From: an uncultured Paraglaciecola sp.
GTDB taxonomy: Bacteria; Pseudomonadota; Gammaproteobacteria; Enterobacterales; Alteromonadaceae
Reading direction: 5' to 3'
Length of the DNA stretch: 64,000 bases
NCBI RefSeq assembly: GCF_937123705.1
Contig: NZ_CAKZKO010000200.1
Coordinates: forward strand, 1 to 64,000
Shown: one piece after another, positions 10,760 through 22,179 of the stretch
How the letters are laid out: each line of letters starts with the position of its first letter
Numbering within the stretch: position 1 is the stretch's first letter
Program-made: the position numbers and the translations under genes
Notes under the pieces: generated by a model
What the model saw: the letters and a program-made list of their open reading frames with translations, nothing else
Databases searched by the model: none
What the model was told of the DNA's origin: nothing

Positions 10760-12467
10760 CGTAAAAATCCTTAGCTGAGTCAATAACGGGTTTAACTACT
10801 GCAACTCTGATAAGAAAGTCACCAAAAGCTTCTTCTGAATCACGCTCTTTAGACCAGCGGCCTATTAAGCCATCCAACTCCTTCATAATTTCTTTCTCAT
10901 CGATATTTTCACGGTACATTCTAGGAATACGTGTACCCTGACGGTCGCCTCCTAAATGCAAATTATATTTGCCTGGGCCTTTACCAACTAAACCCACTTC
11001 CGCCAGCATAGAGCGGCCACACCCATTGGGGCAACCTGTCACCCGATAAATAATACTTTCATCTGGTATACCGTGTTTAGTCAGAATGGCTTCGATTTGT
11101 GACACCGCATCGGGTAAATAGCGCTCGGCTTCAGCCATAGCTAATGGACAAGTAGGCAAGGCCACACATGCCATAGAATCTTTACGTTGCAGGCTAACAT
11201 CATCGGCCATTAAACCGTGCTGGCGTGCCAGCTGTTCAATTTGTGCTTTTTGTTCTTTAGGTACACCCGCAATTATCATATTTTGATTGGCGGTAAGGCG
11301 AAAATCACCAGTATGAATTTTGGCAATTTCAGCGCACCCGGTTTTAAGAGTTTTGCCTGGGTAATCTAAAATTCGGCCATTTTCGATAAATAGGGTTAAA
11401 TGATGTTTACCATCCACACCTTCAACCCAACCGATACGATCCCCTCTTGAGGTAAATTCATAAGGACGACTTGTCTCAAAAGTAGCGCCTGAGCGTTTTT
11501 CTACTTCGGCTTTGAAATTTTCAACACCTACACGCTCTAACGTGTACTTAGTCTTAGCGTTTTTACGATTGACTCTATTTCCCCAATCTCTTTGGGTAGA
11601 CACAACAGCTCCTGCCACAGCTAAGGTATGTTCAAGGGCAATAAAACCAAAGTCGTCCGCTTTACGAGGAAAAGTTGCGGTATCACCATGAGTCATGGCT
11701 AAACCACCGCCCACTAGCACGTTAAAACCAATTAACTTACCGTTTTCGGAAATTGCTACAAAGTTTAAATCGTTGGCATGTACATCTACATCGTTTTGCG
11801 GCGGAATAACCACAGTAGTTTTAAACTTACGAGGTAGGTAGGTGTTCCCTAAAATGGGTTCATGATCTGTGGTTTCGGTTTTTTCGCCATCAAGCCAAAT
11901 TTCAGCGTAGGCACGGGTTTTTGGCAGCAAGTGCTCACTGATTTTTTTGGCCCATTGGTATGCTTCTTGATGCACCTCTGATTCAACTGGATTTGAGGTA
12001 CAGAGTACATTACGGTTTACATCACCCGCAGTGGCAATAGAATCAATGCCCACTTGATTGAGCATTTGATGCATAGGCTTAACATTAGGTTTTAGCACCC
12101 CATGAAATTGAAAGGTTTGCCTAGTGGTTAAACGAATACTGCCATAAATACTTTTTTGCTGAGCAAACTTGTCGATGGCAAGCCATTGCTTTGGCGTGAT
12201 AATACCTCCAGGTAAACGCGCTCTAAGCATCACGTTTTGTAGCGGTTCAAGCTTTTGCTTGGCACGTTCGGCGCGGATATCCCTGTCATCTTGCTGATAC
12301 ATGCCATGAAAACGGATTAGCTGGAAGTTGTCGCCAACAAATGCCCCGGTTAGATCATCCGTTAAGTTTTCGGCAATGCTGCCCCGTAAAAAATTGCTTT
12401 GCTCTTTTAAACGCTCGTTATCGGCTAACTTACCTGTAACTACGAATTTCTTGTTGTCTTCACTCAT
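10737..12467 (-). CDS. cysI: Sulfite reductase hemoprotein beta subunit
   Basis: [43 protein letters not shown] siroheme/4Fe-4S motif. Confidence 0.97.
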   Translation of the reverse strand: MSEDNKKFVVTGKLADNERLKEQSNFLRGSIAENLTDDLTGAFVGDNFQLIRFHGMYQQDDRDIRAERAKQKLEPLQNVMLRARLPGGIITPKQWLAIDKFAQQKSIYGSIRLTTRQTFQFHGVLKPNVKPMHQMLNQVGIDSIATAGDVNRNVLCTSNPVESEVHQEAYQWAKKISEHLLPKTRAYAEIWLDGEKTETTDHEPILGNTYLPRKFKTTVVIPPQNDVDVHANDLNFVAISENGKLIGFNVLVGGGLAMTHGDTATFPRKADDFGFIALEHTLAVAGAVVSTQRDWGNRVNRKNAKTKYTLERVGVENFKAEVEKRSGATFETSRPYEFTSRGDRIGWVEGVDGKHHLTLFIENGRILDYPGKTLKTGCAEIAKIHTGDFRLTANQNMIIAGVPKEQKAQIEQLARQHGLMADDVSLQRKDSMACVALPTCPLAMAEAERYLPDAVSQIEAILTKHGIPDESIIYRVTGCPNGCGRSMLAEVGLVGKGPGKYNLHLGGDRQGTRIPRMYRENIDEKEIMKELDGLIGRWSKERDSEEAFGDFLIRVAVVKPVIDSAKDFYDDPSYSI

Positions 12468-14275
12468 TAGTAAACGTCCTTTTGATAACGTTTTGCTCGG
12501 CGTAAATCAGAAATATACTGTTCTGCCTGCTCTGTGGTTTTAGCACCATGTTCAATCACAATTTGCACTAAAGCATCTTGCACATCTTTGGCCATGTGAT
12601 TGGCGTCGCCACACACGTAAATGTGCGCGCCCTGCTCAAGCCATTGATATAATTCTTGGCCTTGTTCGAGCATACGATCTTGCACATAGATTTTTTGCTC
12701 TTGATCTCGTGAGAATGCCAAGCTAATTTTGTTAACGACTCCATCTTTAACAAAACGCTGCCACTCGGTTTGATACAAGAAGTCTTGAGTATAATTAGGA
12801 TTGCCAAAAAATAGCCAATTCTCGCCACTAGCTTCTTCTGCTTCTCGTTGCTGCATAAACGCCCTAAAAGGCGCAATACCTGTGCCTGGGCCAATCATGA
12901 TAACAGGTGCATTGTCATCATCGGGCAAACGGAAATTGTCGTTAGACTCCACAAATACATTGACTTCTCCTCCTTCCTCTAAACGAGAAGATAAGAAGCT
13001 TGATGCACCACCTTGGTGGCCATAACCATGCGCATTGTATTCAACTAAGGCCACGGTTAAATGCACTTCGTCTTCCACCTCTGCTTGACTAGAAGCTATT
13101 GAATATAGCCTCGGTGTCATACTTCTTAAGCTAGACACGAGTTGCTGAGCGGTGATTTTCGCAGGGAACTGGCGCACAATATCGATGATTTGACGCTGAG
13201 CCAAAAACTCCCGTAATACTGATTTATCATCCAGCAGTGCATTAAGTTCAACGCTATCGGCGCTCTGAGCGTACTGGCTCACAAAAGTAGGGTAACTTTG
13301 AGTGAGCTCCAATTTGTTCACTAAGATCTCACTTAACGCATAATCCTCGCCTAACCAGGTTACTATTGCATCACTGTCTAAACCAAGCTCGCTAATAAGC
13401 GCATCAACTAGTGCGACATCATTTTTAAACCAAACACCTAAAGCATCTCCGGGACGGTATTGAATACCGGAGTCTTCTAAGGATATTTCTATATGACGAA
13501 TATCTTTTACCGAATCTCGACCAGTGATTTTTTGGCTTTCAAGTAAAGTGGCGCAGTAAGGAGATTTTTTAGTGTATTGACTGCCCGTTTCTGGTTCAGC
13601 ACTGATACCTAAAGAAGGCGCCACTGATTGCGAACTTTTTGTCCCGAGCTCGTCTTTTACCTGATGAGTGACGGTTTCAAACCAAGTGGATACGTCGGCA
13701 TCGTAATCTACATCACAATCAACACGATCAGTAATAGGTGTTGCCCCTAAATCTTGCAGGCGTTTGTCAAAGTCTTTTGCTGTTTGGCAAAAATATTCGT
13801 AACTTGAATCACCCAAACCCAATACCGAAAACTTCAGGTCGTTGAGTTTAGGTGCTTTTTTACTGACCAAAAAGCTATGTAAAGCCACCGCATCGTCTGG
13901 TGCTTCACCTTCACCATGAGTACTAACAATAACCACAATATGGCTTTCTGTTTTCAACTGCTTTTGTTTGTAGTCGGCCATACTGGCTATTTTAGCCGGC
14001 ACATTGAGGGCATCTAACTTAGCTTTGTATTCTAGGGCAACAGATTTGGCGTTTCCGGTTTGCGAACCATACAAAATAGTCAATGACTTAGCAGCGTGAT
14101 GGCTTAATTGTGGCGCTGCCGCAGGTTGCCCTGTTTGCGCTAATCCTGCTAAATAGCCACTTAGCCAAGTGAGTTGTTGTGGGTTAAGTGCGGCCGTGGC
14201 CTGATTAATTTGAGACCACTGGTTTTCATTTAAACCTGCGGCAAGCCCTGTGGCTTGATTTTTTACTGATGACAT
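12467..14275 (-). CDS. cysJ: Sulfite reductase flavoprotein alpha subunit
   Basis: Flavodoxin motif [25 protein letters not shown] motif; [19 protein letters not shown] motif. Confidence 0.97.
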   Translation of the reverse strand: MSSVKNQATGLAAGLNENQWSQINQATAALNPQQLTWLSGYLAGLAQTGQPAAAPQLSHHAAKSLTILYGSQTGNAKSVALEYKAKLDALNVPAKIASMADYKQKQLKTESHIVVIVSTHGEGEAPDDAVALHSFLVSKKAPKLNDLKFSVLGLGDSSYEYFCQTAKDFDKRLQDLGATPITDRVDCDVDYDADVSTWFETVTHQVKDELGTKSSQSVAPSLGISAEPETGSQYTKKSPYCATLLESQKITGRDSVKDIRHIEISLEDSGIQYRPGDALGVWFKNDVALVDALISELGLDSDAIVTWLGEDYALSEILVNKLELTQSYPTFVSQYAQSADSVELNALLDDKSVLREFLAQRQIIDIVRQFPAKITAQQLVSSLRSMTPRLYSIASSQAEVEDEVHLTVALVEYNAHGYGHQGGASSFLSSRLEEGGEVNVFVESNDNFRLPDDDNAPVIMIGPGTGIAPFRAFMQQREAEEASGENWLFFGNPNYTQDFLYQTEWQRFVKDGVVNKISLAFSRDQEQKIYVQDRMLEQGQELYQWLEQGAHIYVCGDANHMAKDVQDALVQIVIEHGAKTTEQAEQYISDLRRAKRYQKDVY

Positions 14276-14373
14276 AGAATCGCTAACCGTTATTAATACA
14301 ACTATAGGTTAGCGACATAACTTCATAACTGGAAAGAATAAAAACTAATTTTTTATAACTAAATTAGTTCACA

Positions 14374-15150
14374 CTAAAAATGAACTTCTATTCCTGCGAA
14401 AGGCCCTTTAAATTCAAGATCAGAATAAATATTATTGAGTTCTTTTATATCACCAATATCTTCAAGTTCTACTGCCACAACGCGATAACCCACCTGAAAC
14501 GTGACATCTAATGCCAAATTTTCCATCAGACTGTAAGTGATCACAGCCTGATAATCTGACACTGTATTGTCATCAATACTTAAATAACTGCCTTCTACAT
14601 AAGCGCCAAACCCCGTAAAAGGCACACCTAACGCAACACGGGAATATAACATAGGCACTGCACCCGAAAATTCTTCTCGCCCTACTCTGCTGGGGTCGTC
14701 TTCACTTGTGACTAAAAACTCACCCTCAATGTATTTTGCATTAATACCAAAATCGAAGCTTACTAAATCATTGTCAAATAATTCGTAATACAAAATAATG
14801 TCGGTGGCAGTGAGTTGTACGTCAGTTGAAACAGTAGTGCTAAGAGAAAACAACTCATCCCCAAAAGTAAAATTAGTATCTAAGGTCACATCACCTAAGG
14901 TATCCATCTCTGTGCGTTGCAGTTTAATATTTGGAATAACAGGCACCGGATGCTCAAAAGCGATATAAATATTAGATTTAGCCTCATCTTCAAAGTTAAA
15001 GTTTCCATTATTACCATCTTCCGAAAATCCACCGCTAGTTTGCATATTCCAGCCTTGTGCGCCGGCGTATAAACCAAGCAAAGTATCAGCTTGGCTACTT
15101 ACACTAGTAAGTAAGGCGAGCAAGCTAAAAGACAACACAGTTTTCTTCAT
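14374..15150 (-). CDS. TIGR04219 family outer membrane beta-barrel protein
   Basis: Signal peptide plus LLGLYAGAQGWNMQTSG start and beta-barrel-like C-terminus ending in aromatic F. Confidence 0.75.
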   Translation of the reverse strand: MKKTVLSFSLLALLTSVSSQADTLLGLYAGAQGWNMQTSGGFSEDGNNGNFNFEDEAKSNIYIAFEHPVPVIPNIKLQRTEMDTLGDVTLDTNFTFGDELFSLSTTVSTDVQLTATDIILYYELFDNDLVSFDFGINAKYIEGEFLVTSEDDPSRVGREEFSGAVPMLYSRVALGVPFTGFGAYVEGSYLSIDDNTVSDYQAVITYSLMENLALDVTFQVGYRVVAVELEDIGDIKELNNIYSDLEFKGPFAGIEVHF

Positions 15151-15153
15151 AAT

Positions 15154-16146
15154 TTATCCTTGATTTAGCAATTCACTCAGCTCAATGAGAGCTGCGTTTG
15201 CACGAGAAATATAGTTAGCCATGACCAATGAATGATTGGCTAAGGTGCCAAAACCGCTGCCATTTAAGATCATCGGACTCCAAAGTGACTCTTGGGTGGC
15301 TTCGAGTTCACGAATAATTTGTTGCAAACTGACTCGCGCATTTTTCTTTTCGAGTACATCGGCAAAATCCACTTCGACCGCTTTTAAGAAATGTAGTAAG
15401 GCCCAACTGGCGCCTCGAGCTTCATAAAAGTTGTCGTCTAACTGCCACCAGCTAGCTTTCTCAAGCAGGCGGCTTGCGGTTGGCGTTGATTGAATAGCTT
15501 GCGCGTCACCTGCCAAGCTGGTGTCGATACGCTCTTGGCCAACACTAGCACTGAGGCGTTGAGACAAACTGCCTAAACGTTTCTCTATTTGTTTCAGCCA
15601 ATCCCGCAAATTATCTGCTCTTGCATAGAATTGCCCTTGTTGTTGGCTACTGTCAGACAAACTGCTTCTATAGGCATACAAATTATCTATACCTTCTTGA
15701 TACTTGGACTCGGCAGAAGGCAGCAACCAGCTTAAACTATCGATGTTAAATTGCGGTTGAGCCTTAGTTAAAAAGGGGTTTTCTAATGATTGGCTTTGAG
15801 AGCGGCTAAAGTCTTGACGCATTGCCAACGCTAAATCCCGAGTCATTTCTAACGCACCAAACTCCCAACTAGGCATATTATCCATCATCACACTTGGAGG
15901 TAACACATCATTTGACAGATAACCGCCAGACTTATTTAGCAACGATTCAGCCACTGTTATCAAACTCGTGGTGATAGTGTAACCCGCTACAACAGTTTCG
16001 TTTCTGTGACTCGCTTGCTGCTGCGCCAGCAGTTCGGGTTCGAATAAATCGGGCTCACTACTCCAAAATATCGACAAAACCCATAACAAAAAAATAAGCA
16101 ACGCAGTTGCACTTAGAAGCCATTTTGGAGCGAAATAACGTTTCAT
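15154..16146 (-). CDS. DUF2333 family protein
   Basis: N-terminal TM then FWSSEPDLFE; overall length and composition fit DUF2333. Confidence 0.7.
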   Translation of the reverse strand: MKRYFAPKWLLSATALLIFLLWVLSIFWSSEPDLFEPELLAQQQASHRNETVVAGYTITTSLITVAESLLNKSGGYLSNDVLPPSVMMDNMPSWEFGALEMTRDLALAMRQDFSRSQSQSLENPFLTKAQPQFNIDSLSWLLPSAESKYQEGIDNLYAYRSSLSDSSQQQGQFYARADNLRDWLKQIEKRLGSLSQRLSASVGQERIDTSLAGDAQAIQSTPTASRLLEKASWWQLDDNFYEARGASWALLHFLKAVEVDFADVLEKKNARVSLQQIIRELEATQESLWSPMILNGSGFGTLANHSLVMANYISRANAALIELSELLNQG

Positions 16147-16154
16147 GTTGTTTC

Positions 16155-16586
16155 CTAATGATGTGAGTGGGCAGCTGGCCTAGCGACGTTAGCGATAACA
16201 TCAATAACTTTACCTTCTTTAGTCTGGAGACTAATGGTTAGTGACTGCCCTGCTTGTAATGGATGGGTTAAGCCGAATAGCATAATGTGCAGACCGCCTG
16301 GTGCAAACTGTACCTTTTTACCCGATTCAATGACGACTTCGGACTGTTGTTGCATAGACATCATATTATTCACCATTACATGATTATGTATCTCTGCCTT
16401 AGTGGCAAAACCCGCCGTAGCACCAATCAAAGTCAGCTTTTTATCCGAACTGTTTTGCAATGAAAAATATGCCGCTGTATTTGGCACACCAGGTGGCAAT
16501 AACCTAATTGTTGCGTCAGTAATCGCTACTTCAGCATTAAGCATAAAAGTAACCAAACTTGATAACAAAACAATCAATCGCAGCAT
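16155..16586 (-). CDS. Copper chaperone PCu(A)C
   Basis: Signal peptide; H-N10-M-type site (HNHVMVNNMMSMQ) and FAPGGLHIMLFGL. Confidence 0.9.
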   Translation of the reverse strand: MLRLIVLLSSLVTFMLNAEVAITDATIRLLPPGVPNTAAYFSLQNSSDKKLTLIGATAGFATKAEIHNHVMVNNMMSMQQQSEVVIESGKKVQFAPGGLHIMLFGLTHPLQAGQSLTISLQTKEGKVIDVIANVARPAAHSHH

Positions 16587-16747
16587 AAATGACCTATCAA
16601 ATAAAAAATATACTGGCGATTATTCAGCAATTCCAATTAACTTGCCAACCATAAAAGTTAAAAGTTTGTCCTAGATCTCTAATTTTACCATTAATTCAGC
16701 TATAGATAAGTTCGCTCATAAACATTTTTCAATATGCACCTGGTTGC

Positions 16748-17092
16748 TTATCTGGATACCCTATACCTAGGTGTTTGTTTATCTCGAACCAATAAAAAAA
16801 TGACTAAGGTGAATAGGATCACTGGCCAAAATACACTTAGCCCAGCAACAAACAAACCAATGCCACCAGCAATAAGGGCAAATACTATGGCGGCAACTAT
16901 GCTAAAGGCGATAACAAAACCCACCACAACCAATACTGCCACTATAACGGTTAGCGCAATGATTGAGGTTATGGGCTCGAAGTGATGGTCAGCAAAGTTT
17001 AACTGCAAATCCAACCACTGAGAAGATAGATGACCAAGGCTGTATGTCAAAACAATCGCGATGAGCACAGCCAAAATAATATTTTTTAACAT
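16748..17092 (-). CDS. Small membrane protein in the psp cluster
   Basis: Four hydrophobic segments; directly downstream of pspC-like gene. Confidence 0.65.
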   Translation of the reverse strand: MLKNIILAVLIAIVLTYSLGHLSSQWLDLQLNFADHHFEPITSIIALTVIVAVLVVVGFVIAFSIVAAIVFALIAGGIGLFVAGLSVFWPVILFTLVIFLLVRDKQTPRYRVSR

Positions 17093-17118
17093 AACCTATC
17101 CTTAATATCCCACTACTA

Positions 17119-17319
17119 CTATCGGCTAGGTAGTAGTAGTGTGGCGGTAATATATGCAATCGCCGTAACCGTTGGCAGTGTAATCAAACACACCACAGCT
17201 GCTATGCGAACAGCCAGCCTAGGCACGCTCCAGTGCCTAGCTAGGCCAGCGCACACACCTGTTACTTTGCGATGAGCTGAGTCTTTATATAACCTGTTTA
17301 CTTCGATATAACGTCTCAT
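17119..17319 (-). CDS. pspC: PspC domain protein
   Basis: LYKDSAHRKVTGVCAGLARHWSVPRLAVRI PspC motif. Confidence 0.88.
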   Translation of the reverse strand: MRRYIEVNRLYKDSAHRKVTGVCAGLARHWSVPRLAVRIAAVVCLITLPTVTAIAYITATLLLPSR

Positions 17320-17355
17320 GTTTATCTCCTACAACTTGATGATTAAAACTAACAA

Positions 17356-18015
17356 CTAAGCCACTTTTTTACGTAAAGCCGCTAACTCTTGTTCAATTTG
17401 GCTTTCCGCTTCTAGTGCATCAAATTGTGCGTTTAGTCCATGGGATTCTTCTACCAAGTCATAAGCATCAACTTGTGATTCTAGATCGTCGATGCGACGT
17501 TCATATTGCTCAAAACGAATGATCGCATCATCAATTTTGACTGAATGAACCTTATTTTTTGCGGTCATTCTTACCGCCACTGAACGCTCTCTAACCACTA
17601 AAGATTTTTGTTTGGCTCTTGCTTCAACAAGTTTGTCCTGCAATTTACCCATATCACTCTGAATCTTTGTGAGTGACTCATCAATAACACTTTGCTCTTC
17701 AACTAAGGCTGAGAGACTTTGCTGACTATGATGTTTTTCTACTAATGCCGCTCTAGCTAAGTCTTCACGATTCTTTTCAACTGCTAAGGTCGCTTTTGAT
17801 TGCCATGCAGCGATTTGTTGTTGCAGTTTGCTTACTTGACGTTGCAGCTGCTTTTTTTCAGCAAGGTTAGTAGCAGCAACCGAGCGAAGCTCAACTAAGG
17901 TTTCTTCCATTTCCTGAATCAGTAACTTGATAACTTTCGCCGGGTCTTCAGCCTTATCTAAGATGGCGTTGATGTTGGCTTGTACTATGTCTGACATTCT
18001 TGAAAACATACCCAT
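17356..18015 (-). CDS. pspA: Phage shock protein A
   Basis: MGMFSRMSDIVQANINAILDKAEDPAKVIKLLIQEMEETL PspA N-terminus. Confidence 0.95.
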   Translation of the reverse strand: MGMFSRMSDIVQANINAILDKAEDPAKVIKLLIQEMEETLVELRSVAATNLAEKKQLQRQVSKLQQQIAAWQSKATLAVEKNREDLARAALVEKHHSQQSLSALVEEQSVIDESLTKIQSDMGKLQDKLVEARAKQKSLVVRERSVAVRMTAKNKVHSVKIDDAIIRFEQYERRIDDLESQVDAYDLVEESHGLNAQFDALEAESQIEQELAALRKKVA

Positions 18016-18078
18016 TTTGATTTCTCCAATAATTGTAATAAATGTTTCGCTGAACTATTCCAGCACTACTAGACTTAT

Positions 18079-18095
18079 TACAAGTGTTATGCCAA
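18079..18095 (-). promoter_or_regulatory. Putative sigma54 promoter for pspA operon
   Basis: Minus strand TTGGCATAACACTTGTA compared with YTGGCACGRNNNTTGCW; GG-N10-GT; about 65 nt upstream of pspA ATG. Confidence 0.5.
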
Positions 18096-18349
18096 CTTAA
18101 ACAAACACCTAACACATTGTTTTATATAGATATTATTTTATAGCCAAAGTTAACAGCTGCTGTGAACTTGGTTTAAACATAATAATTTAGTCAAATAGAC
18201 TAAGTGATTAGTGAAAATCACAACCAACAAATTGGCGAAGTGATATTGATGAGAGATGAATAATAAGAACGGATAGGTAAAGTAAATAAAGGAGCAGTTG
18301 TTTTTAAATACTGCTCCTCCGTCACTTTGACTACTTGTGTGTTGTAAAT

Positions 18350-20260
18350 TTATGGTTTTAGGTTAGCTTCTAAAAATAAGGTCATTTCACGATAAAGAGT
18401 CTGCTGACTTTCATTGTCATCAAAAAAATGCGTACCATTTTTTATTTCTACATACTTTACATCTATTTTGCGTTTCGCACTGTCATAGAAATCCTCAGAC
18501 TGCTCGTCGTTCACTCGGGTGTCTTTAGTACCATGAATAAGCAGTATTGGCGCGGCTATTTTATCGATGTAATTAATGGCAGAAACCTGATCCAATTGTG
18601 CCACCGCTTTTTCATCGTCAATATCTACAATATGCCCAGTATAAAAGCCAAAAGTATCTTCATCCTGTACCATAGTTTTTATATCAGACAATCCAGCAAT
18701 GCTAATAACGCAGTCAAACCTTTGGGGTTGCTGAAAGCTAGCGGTTAGCGCAACGTACCCACCATAACTGGCCCCGACTATACATGCTTTATCTGTTGAT
18801 ACTCGCTTAGTGTTAATCAGCCAGTCCATCGCATCATATACATCTTGTTGCATACGTTTGCCCCATTGAAAATATCCGGCAGATTCAAACGCTGAACCAA
18901 ACCCTTCTGAGCCTCTAAAATTGACTTGTAATACCGCATACCCCAAAGAGACCAAATACTGAAGTTGTGGATTGAAATACTTGTAGTCACGACTATGGGG
19001 GCCACCATGAGGATACACAATCAAAGGTGGTTGTTTGACATTCTCTGGGAAGGTAACGTATCCAGACAAAACCTGTCCATCGGATGCGGTAAAGGTGTAA
19101 TTTTCAATATGTGGAAACTTAGCCTTACTCAAATGAGGATACTCGGATACCCAAGCACCACCTTTTTTACTGGCCAAATCAAAATGCACAAAAAGCGCTG
19201 GCTGGTTATCGCTTTCTTTGACGGCCAAAATTTTCGTCTTATCAGCACTTTTACTAACAATAGTGACATGTTCAGACTTAAGCAATTTTGCAAAGCTTTG
19301 CTCTAATTTTGCATCTTCTGGATTAAAGTAGTGTTTTCTGGAGTAATCATCACTGTAATACACACCAATTAATTCACCTTCACTATTTCGTAAGCCTCCG
19401 GCAACATCATAGGTAGGATGACCAAATACCATTGATTCATACTCACCAGAGACAATATCGTAAAGCCAAACGGCCTCACGCTGTGTTTCTCTATCAGATA
19501 ATATATAAGCCTTGGAGCCTCCCTTGGTCAGTCCAATTACGTTAAATGTCTCACCTTGTCCAATGATTTTAGTATGCAGCTTAACCAGCTCACTTTCGGC
19601 TTTGTTTCTGTACCATATAGTACGGGTAACCTGTCCGTCTTCTTTATCATAGGCGTCACCCAACCTGATAACACCATTAATATCGGCACTCCATCTACGA
19701 ATATCGTGTTTGTTATTTTGTACCTTTTTATACTTTCCAGTGCTCAATTCCACTTTAAACACAGCATAACCTTCATCGTACTTATCGTAAGTTGACACTA
19801 GAATGTGTTCCTGGTCGTGCTTTAACAAAGACACTAATCTAACAGTTGCGTATTCGTACCAGCTCTCAGACGTAAAGCGACGTTCTGTCAACGCCGTACT
19901 TGTTTTGTTAACAACATCAAAGGCATAAAAACGACTGACTCGAAAATGCTCTCCGTTGTACCACTGAGGCGAGCTAGCTGAAACGATAATGTATTTATTA
20001 CCAGACCAACTAATAGTATCTACCCTATCACGGCCGAGTTTTAATGAAGCGAGGATGTCAAAATCGACACTACCAAAAGTAGTGACACTTACGGTTGGGC
20101 CTTCTGGGGTGTTATAGATAAGCGCAATTTTACTGCCGTCAGGTGATACTCTGGGTTGCTCAACTATAGGCAACTGCGCAAATGAAGACCATTTATCAGC
20201 GGCGAATGCCTGATTCAACCCAATTAGCAATGTAACTACAACAAATGTTTTAAACATCAA
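18350..20260 (-). CDS. S9 family prolyl oligopeptidase-like peptidase
   Basis: GASYGGYVAL nucleophile elbow, ILLIHGTKDTRV Asp region, NGTHFF His; signal peptide. Confidence 0.92.
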   Translation of the reverse strand: MMFKTFVVVTLLIGLNQAFAADKWSSFAQLPIVEQPRVSPDGSKIALIYNTPEGPTVSVTTFGSVDFDILASLKLGRDRVDTISWSGNKYIIVSASSPQWYNGEHFRVSRFYAFDVVNKTSTALTERRFTSESWYEYATVRLVSLLKHDQEHILVSTYDKYDEGYAVFKVELSTGKYKKVQNNKHDIRRWSADINGVIRLGDAYDKEDGQVTRTIWYRNKAESELVKLHTKIIGQGETFNVIGLTKGGSKAYILSDRETQREAVWLYDIVSGEYESMVFGHPTYDVAGGLRNSEGELIGVYYSDDYSRKHYFNPEDAKLEQSFAKLLKSEHVTIVSKSADKTKILAVKESDNQPALFVHFDLASKKGGAWVSEYPHLSKAKFPHIENYTFTASDGQVLSGYVTFPENVKQPPLIVYPHGGPHSRDYKYFNPQLQYLVSLGYAVLQVNFRGSEGFGSAFESAGYFQWGKRMQQDVYDAMDWLINTKRVSTDKACIVGASYGGYVALTASFQQPQRFDCVISIAGLSDIKTMVQDEDTFGFYTGHIVDIDDEKAVAQLDQVSAINYIDKIAAPILLIHGTKDTRVNDEQSEDFYDSAKRKIDVKYVEIKNGTHFFDDNESQQTLYREMTLFLEANLKP

Positions 20261-20434
20261 ATTTCCCTATATAAAAAAATTAACTAATTTAACAGCTCAA
20301 TCATTGCAGCTGATATTTTGCAAATTGTACACGCAAATTATGTCACTAAAACAAATAACTTTAGAAAACGAAACTAGGAATAAGGTCAAACAAAGGTGGG
20401 GGAGATCAGGAAGAAAAAACGGTCAATACTACAA

Positions 20435-20587
20435 TTAGTGACCGTTTCTATCTGTGACTATGCTTGGATACTTCACCCAGATCATATTTTTACGCAAACA
20501 TTCAACAAAACTATAAAGTAATGCACCTGCCACATAAGCAATTACGGGCGTTAACAGCATGATAAATAAAGATACTTGATTAAACAT
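20435..20587 (-). CDS. Small (50 aa) single-TM hypothetical protein
   Basis: ATG preceded by AAGGAG overlapping the upstream stop codon; MFNQVSLFIMLLTPVIAYVAGALLYSFVE hydrophobic segment. Confidence 0.55.
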   Translation of the reverse strand: MFNQVSLFIMLLTPVIAYVAGALLYSFVECLRKNMIWVKYPSIVTDRNGH

Positions 20588-20597
20588 CGGCAACTCC

Positions 20598-20879
20598 TTA
20601 TTCAGCTTGCGTGTTAGTTGCCTCTTCACTGTCCATTTTAATATCGGTAATAGATACTTTAGCTGCGTAACTTTTTTCTTCATTGAAGCTAACGTTATTG
20701 GCAACTGTCAATACTGCTGAACGTAGGTTGTTGTTGATTTCTTGTTGGGCAACATCCATAGCTTGATTCACCATACCGGTTACGTAGGTTTCTAAAGATA
20801 CTTCTTTAGCTTGTACACTTGATGCAAAAATGAAACTAGAAGCCAGAGCAATAACAGCGATTTTGGTATTAGATAACAT
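20598..20879 (-). CDS. Small exported hypothetical protein
   Basis: 93 aa with signal peptide (IAVIALASSFIFASSVQA). Confidence 0.65.
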   Translation of the reverse strand: MLSNTKIAVIALASSFIFASSVQAKEVSLETYVTGMVNQAMDVAQQEINNNLRSAVLTVANNVSFNEEKSYAAKVSITDIKMDSEEATNTQAE

Positions 20880-21096
20880 GATATTTTCCTTTGGTTAATT
20901 TGGTTATAACTGTTTTCGATTTGGTTAACAGTTATTGTTTAAGTCGCAGTATCCATTGCGATAGTTGTGCCAATCATGAAATTATTTTTATCTTGCTGTT
21001 TTATAAGGTTTTTTATTTTTAATTGCAATGCTAATGAGACCCAAAAACATTATTCGACCTCATATTTTAGTAATTTATACTACTTTATTGGTCAAT

Positions 21097-22125
21097 TTAA
21101 CCAATCAATTCAGATTGAAATTGTTTAGCTTTAGACTGCGCATCTAATAATACCTCTAAAGCATCTGTGAACAGTTCAATACCCGTATTGGCTTTCGTGC
21201 CATTTTGACTTAGATACCTACGCCAGATACGCCCACCTGGTTGACCTTGAAACAAGCCCAGCATATGCCTAGCTATATGCCATGGTCTTGCACCTAATGC
21301 CATCTGTTGCTCCACATAAGGTAACATCGCCTGCACTACTTCAGGGCGAGTCTTACTAACCGAGTCACCTTGATAAAAACGTTGGTCGACTTCGGCTAAA
21401 ATATAAGGATTACTATAGACTTCACGGCCAATCATCACGCCGTCTAAGTGATTAAGGTGTAATTGCACCTCATCTAAGGTTTTCACGCCACCATTTAAAC
21501 TAATATGTAATTCGGGAAACTGTTGTTTTAATTGATAGACCCTGTCATACATCAAAGGCGGCACATCACGATTTTGTTTAGGGCTTAAGCCTTTTAACCA
21601 CGCTTTACGGGCATGTACAGTAAAGGTATCGCAGCCAGATGCGGCCACTACTTCAATAAAACGCGTTAAATCTGCGTATTCATCCATATCATCAATGCCG
21701 ATGCGAGATTTAACGGTAACCGGAATGTCCACCTCAGCCTGCATGCTTTTAATACAAGCTGCCACTGTTTCAGGTTCGGCCATTAAACACGCCCCAAACC
21801 TGCCATTTTGTACCCGATCAGACGGGCAACCCACATTGATATTCACCTCATCATAACCGTATTTTTGCGCTTCACTGGCACAACGGGCCATATCCGTAGG
21901 ATCAGATCCACCCAACTGCAAAGCCACAGGATGCTCTTCATCGTTAAACGCTAAATAGTCGCCTTTGCCAAAAATAATCGCTCCGGTTGTTACCATCTCG
22001 GTATACAACAGCGCATGTTGTGAAATTTGCCTAAGGAAATATCGACAATGTTTGTCAGTCCAATCTAACATTGGCGCGACAGAAATCGTGCGGTTTATTG
22101 CTGTACTCATAGTTTGTTTTGCCAA
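21097..22125 (-). CDS. dusA: tRNA-dihydrouridine(20/20a) synthase
   Basis: SVAPMLDWTDKHCRYFLR, INVGCPSDRVQNGRFGACLM, VHARKAWLKGLSPKQNR. Confidence 0.96.
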   Translation of the reverse strand: MAKQTMSTAINRTISVAPMLDWTDKHCRYFLRQISQHALLYTEMVTTGAIIFGKGDYLAFNDEEHPVALQLGGSDPTDMARCASEAQKYGYDEVNINVGCPSDRVQNGRFGACLMAEPETVAACIKSMQAEVDIPVTVKSRIGIDDMDEYADLTRFIEVVAASGCDTFTVHARKAWLKGLSPKQNRDVPPLMYDRVYQLKQQFPELHISLNGGVKTLDEVQLHLNHLDGVMIGREVYSNPYILAEVDQRFYQGDSVSKTRPEVVQAMLPYVEQQMALGARPWHIARHMLGLFQGQPGGRIWRRYLSQNGTKANTGIELFTDALEVLLDAQSKAKQFQSELIG

Positions 22126-22179
22126 TGTGAAATTCGGGCGCGCATTCTAGCCGATTTCGCTACCTAGCACTAGTGGTGC

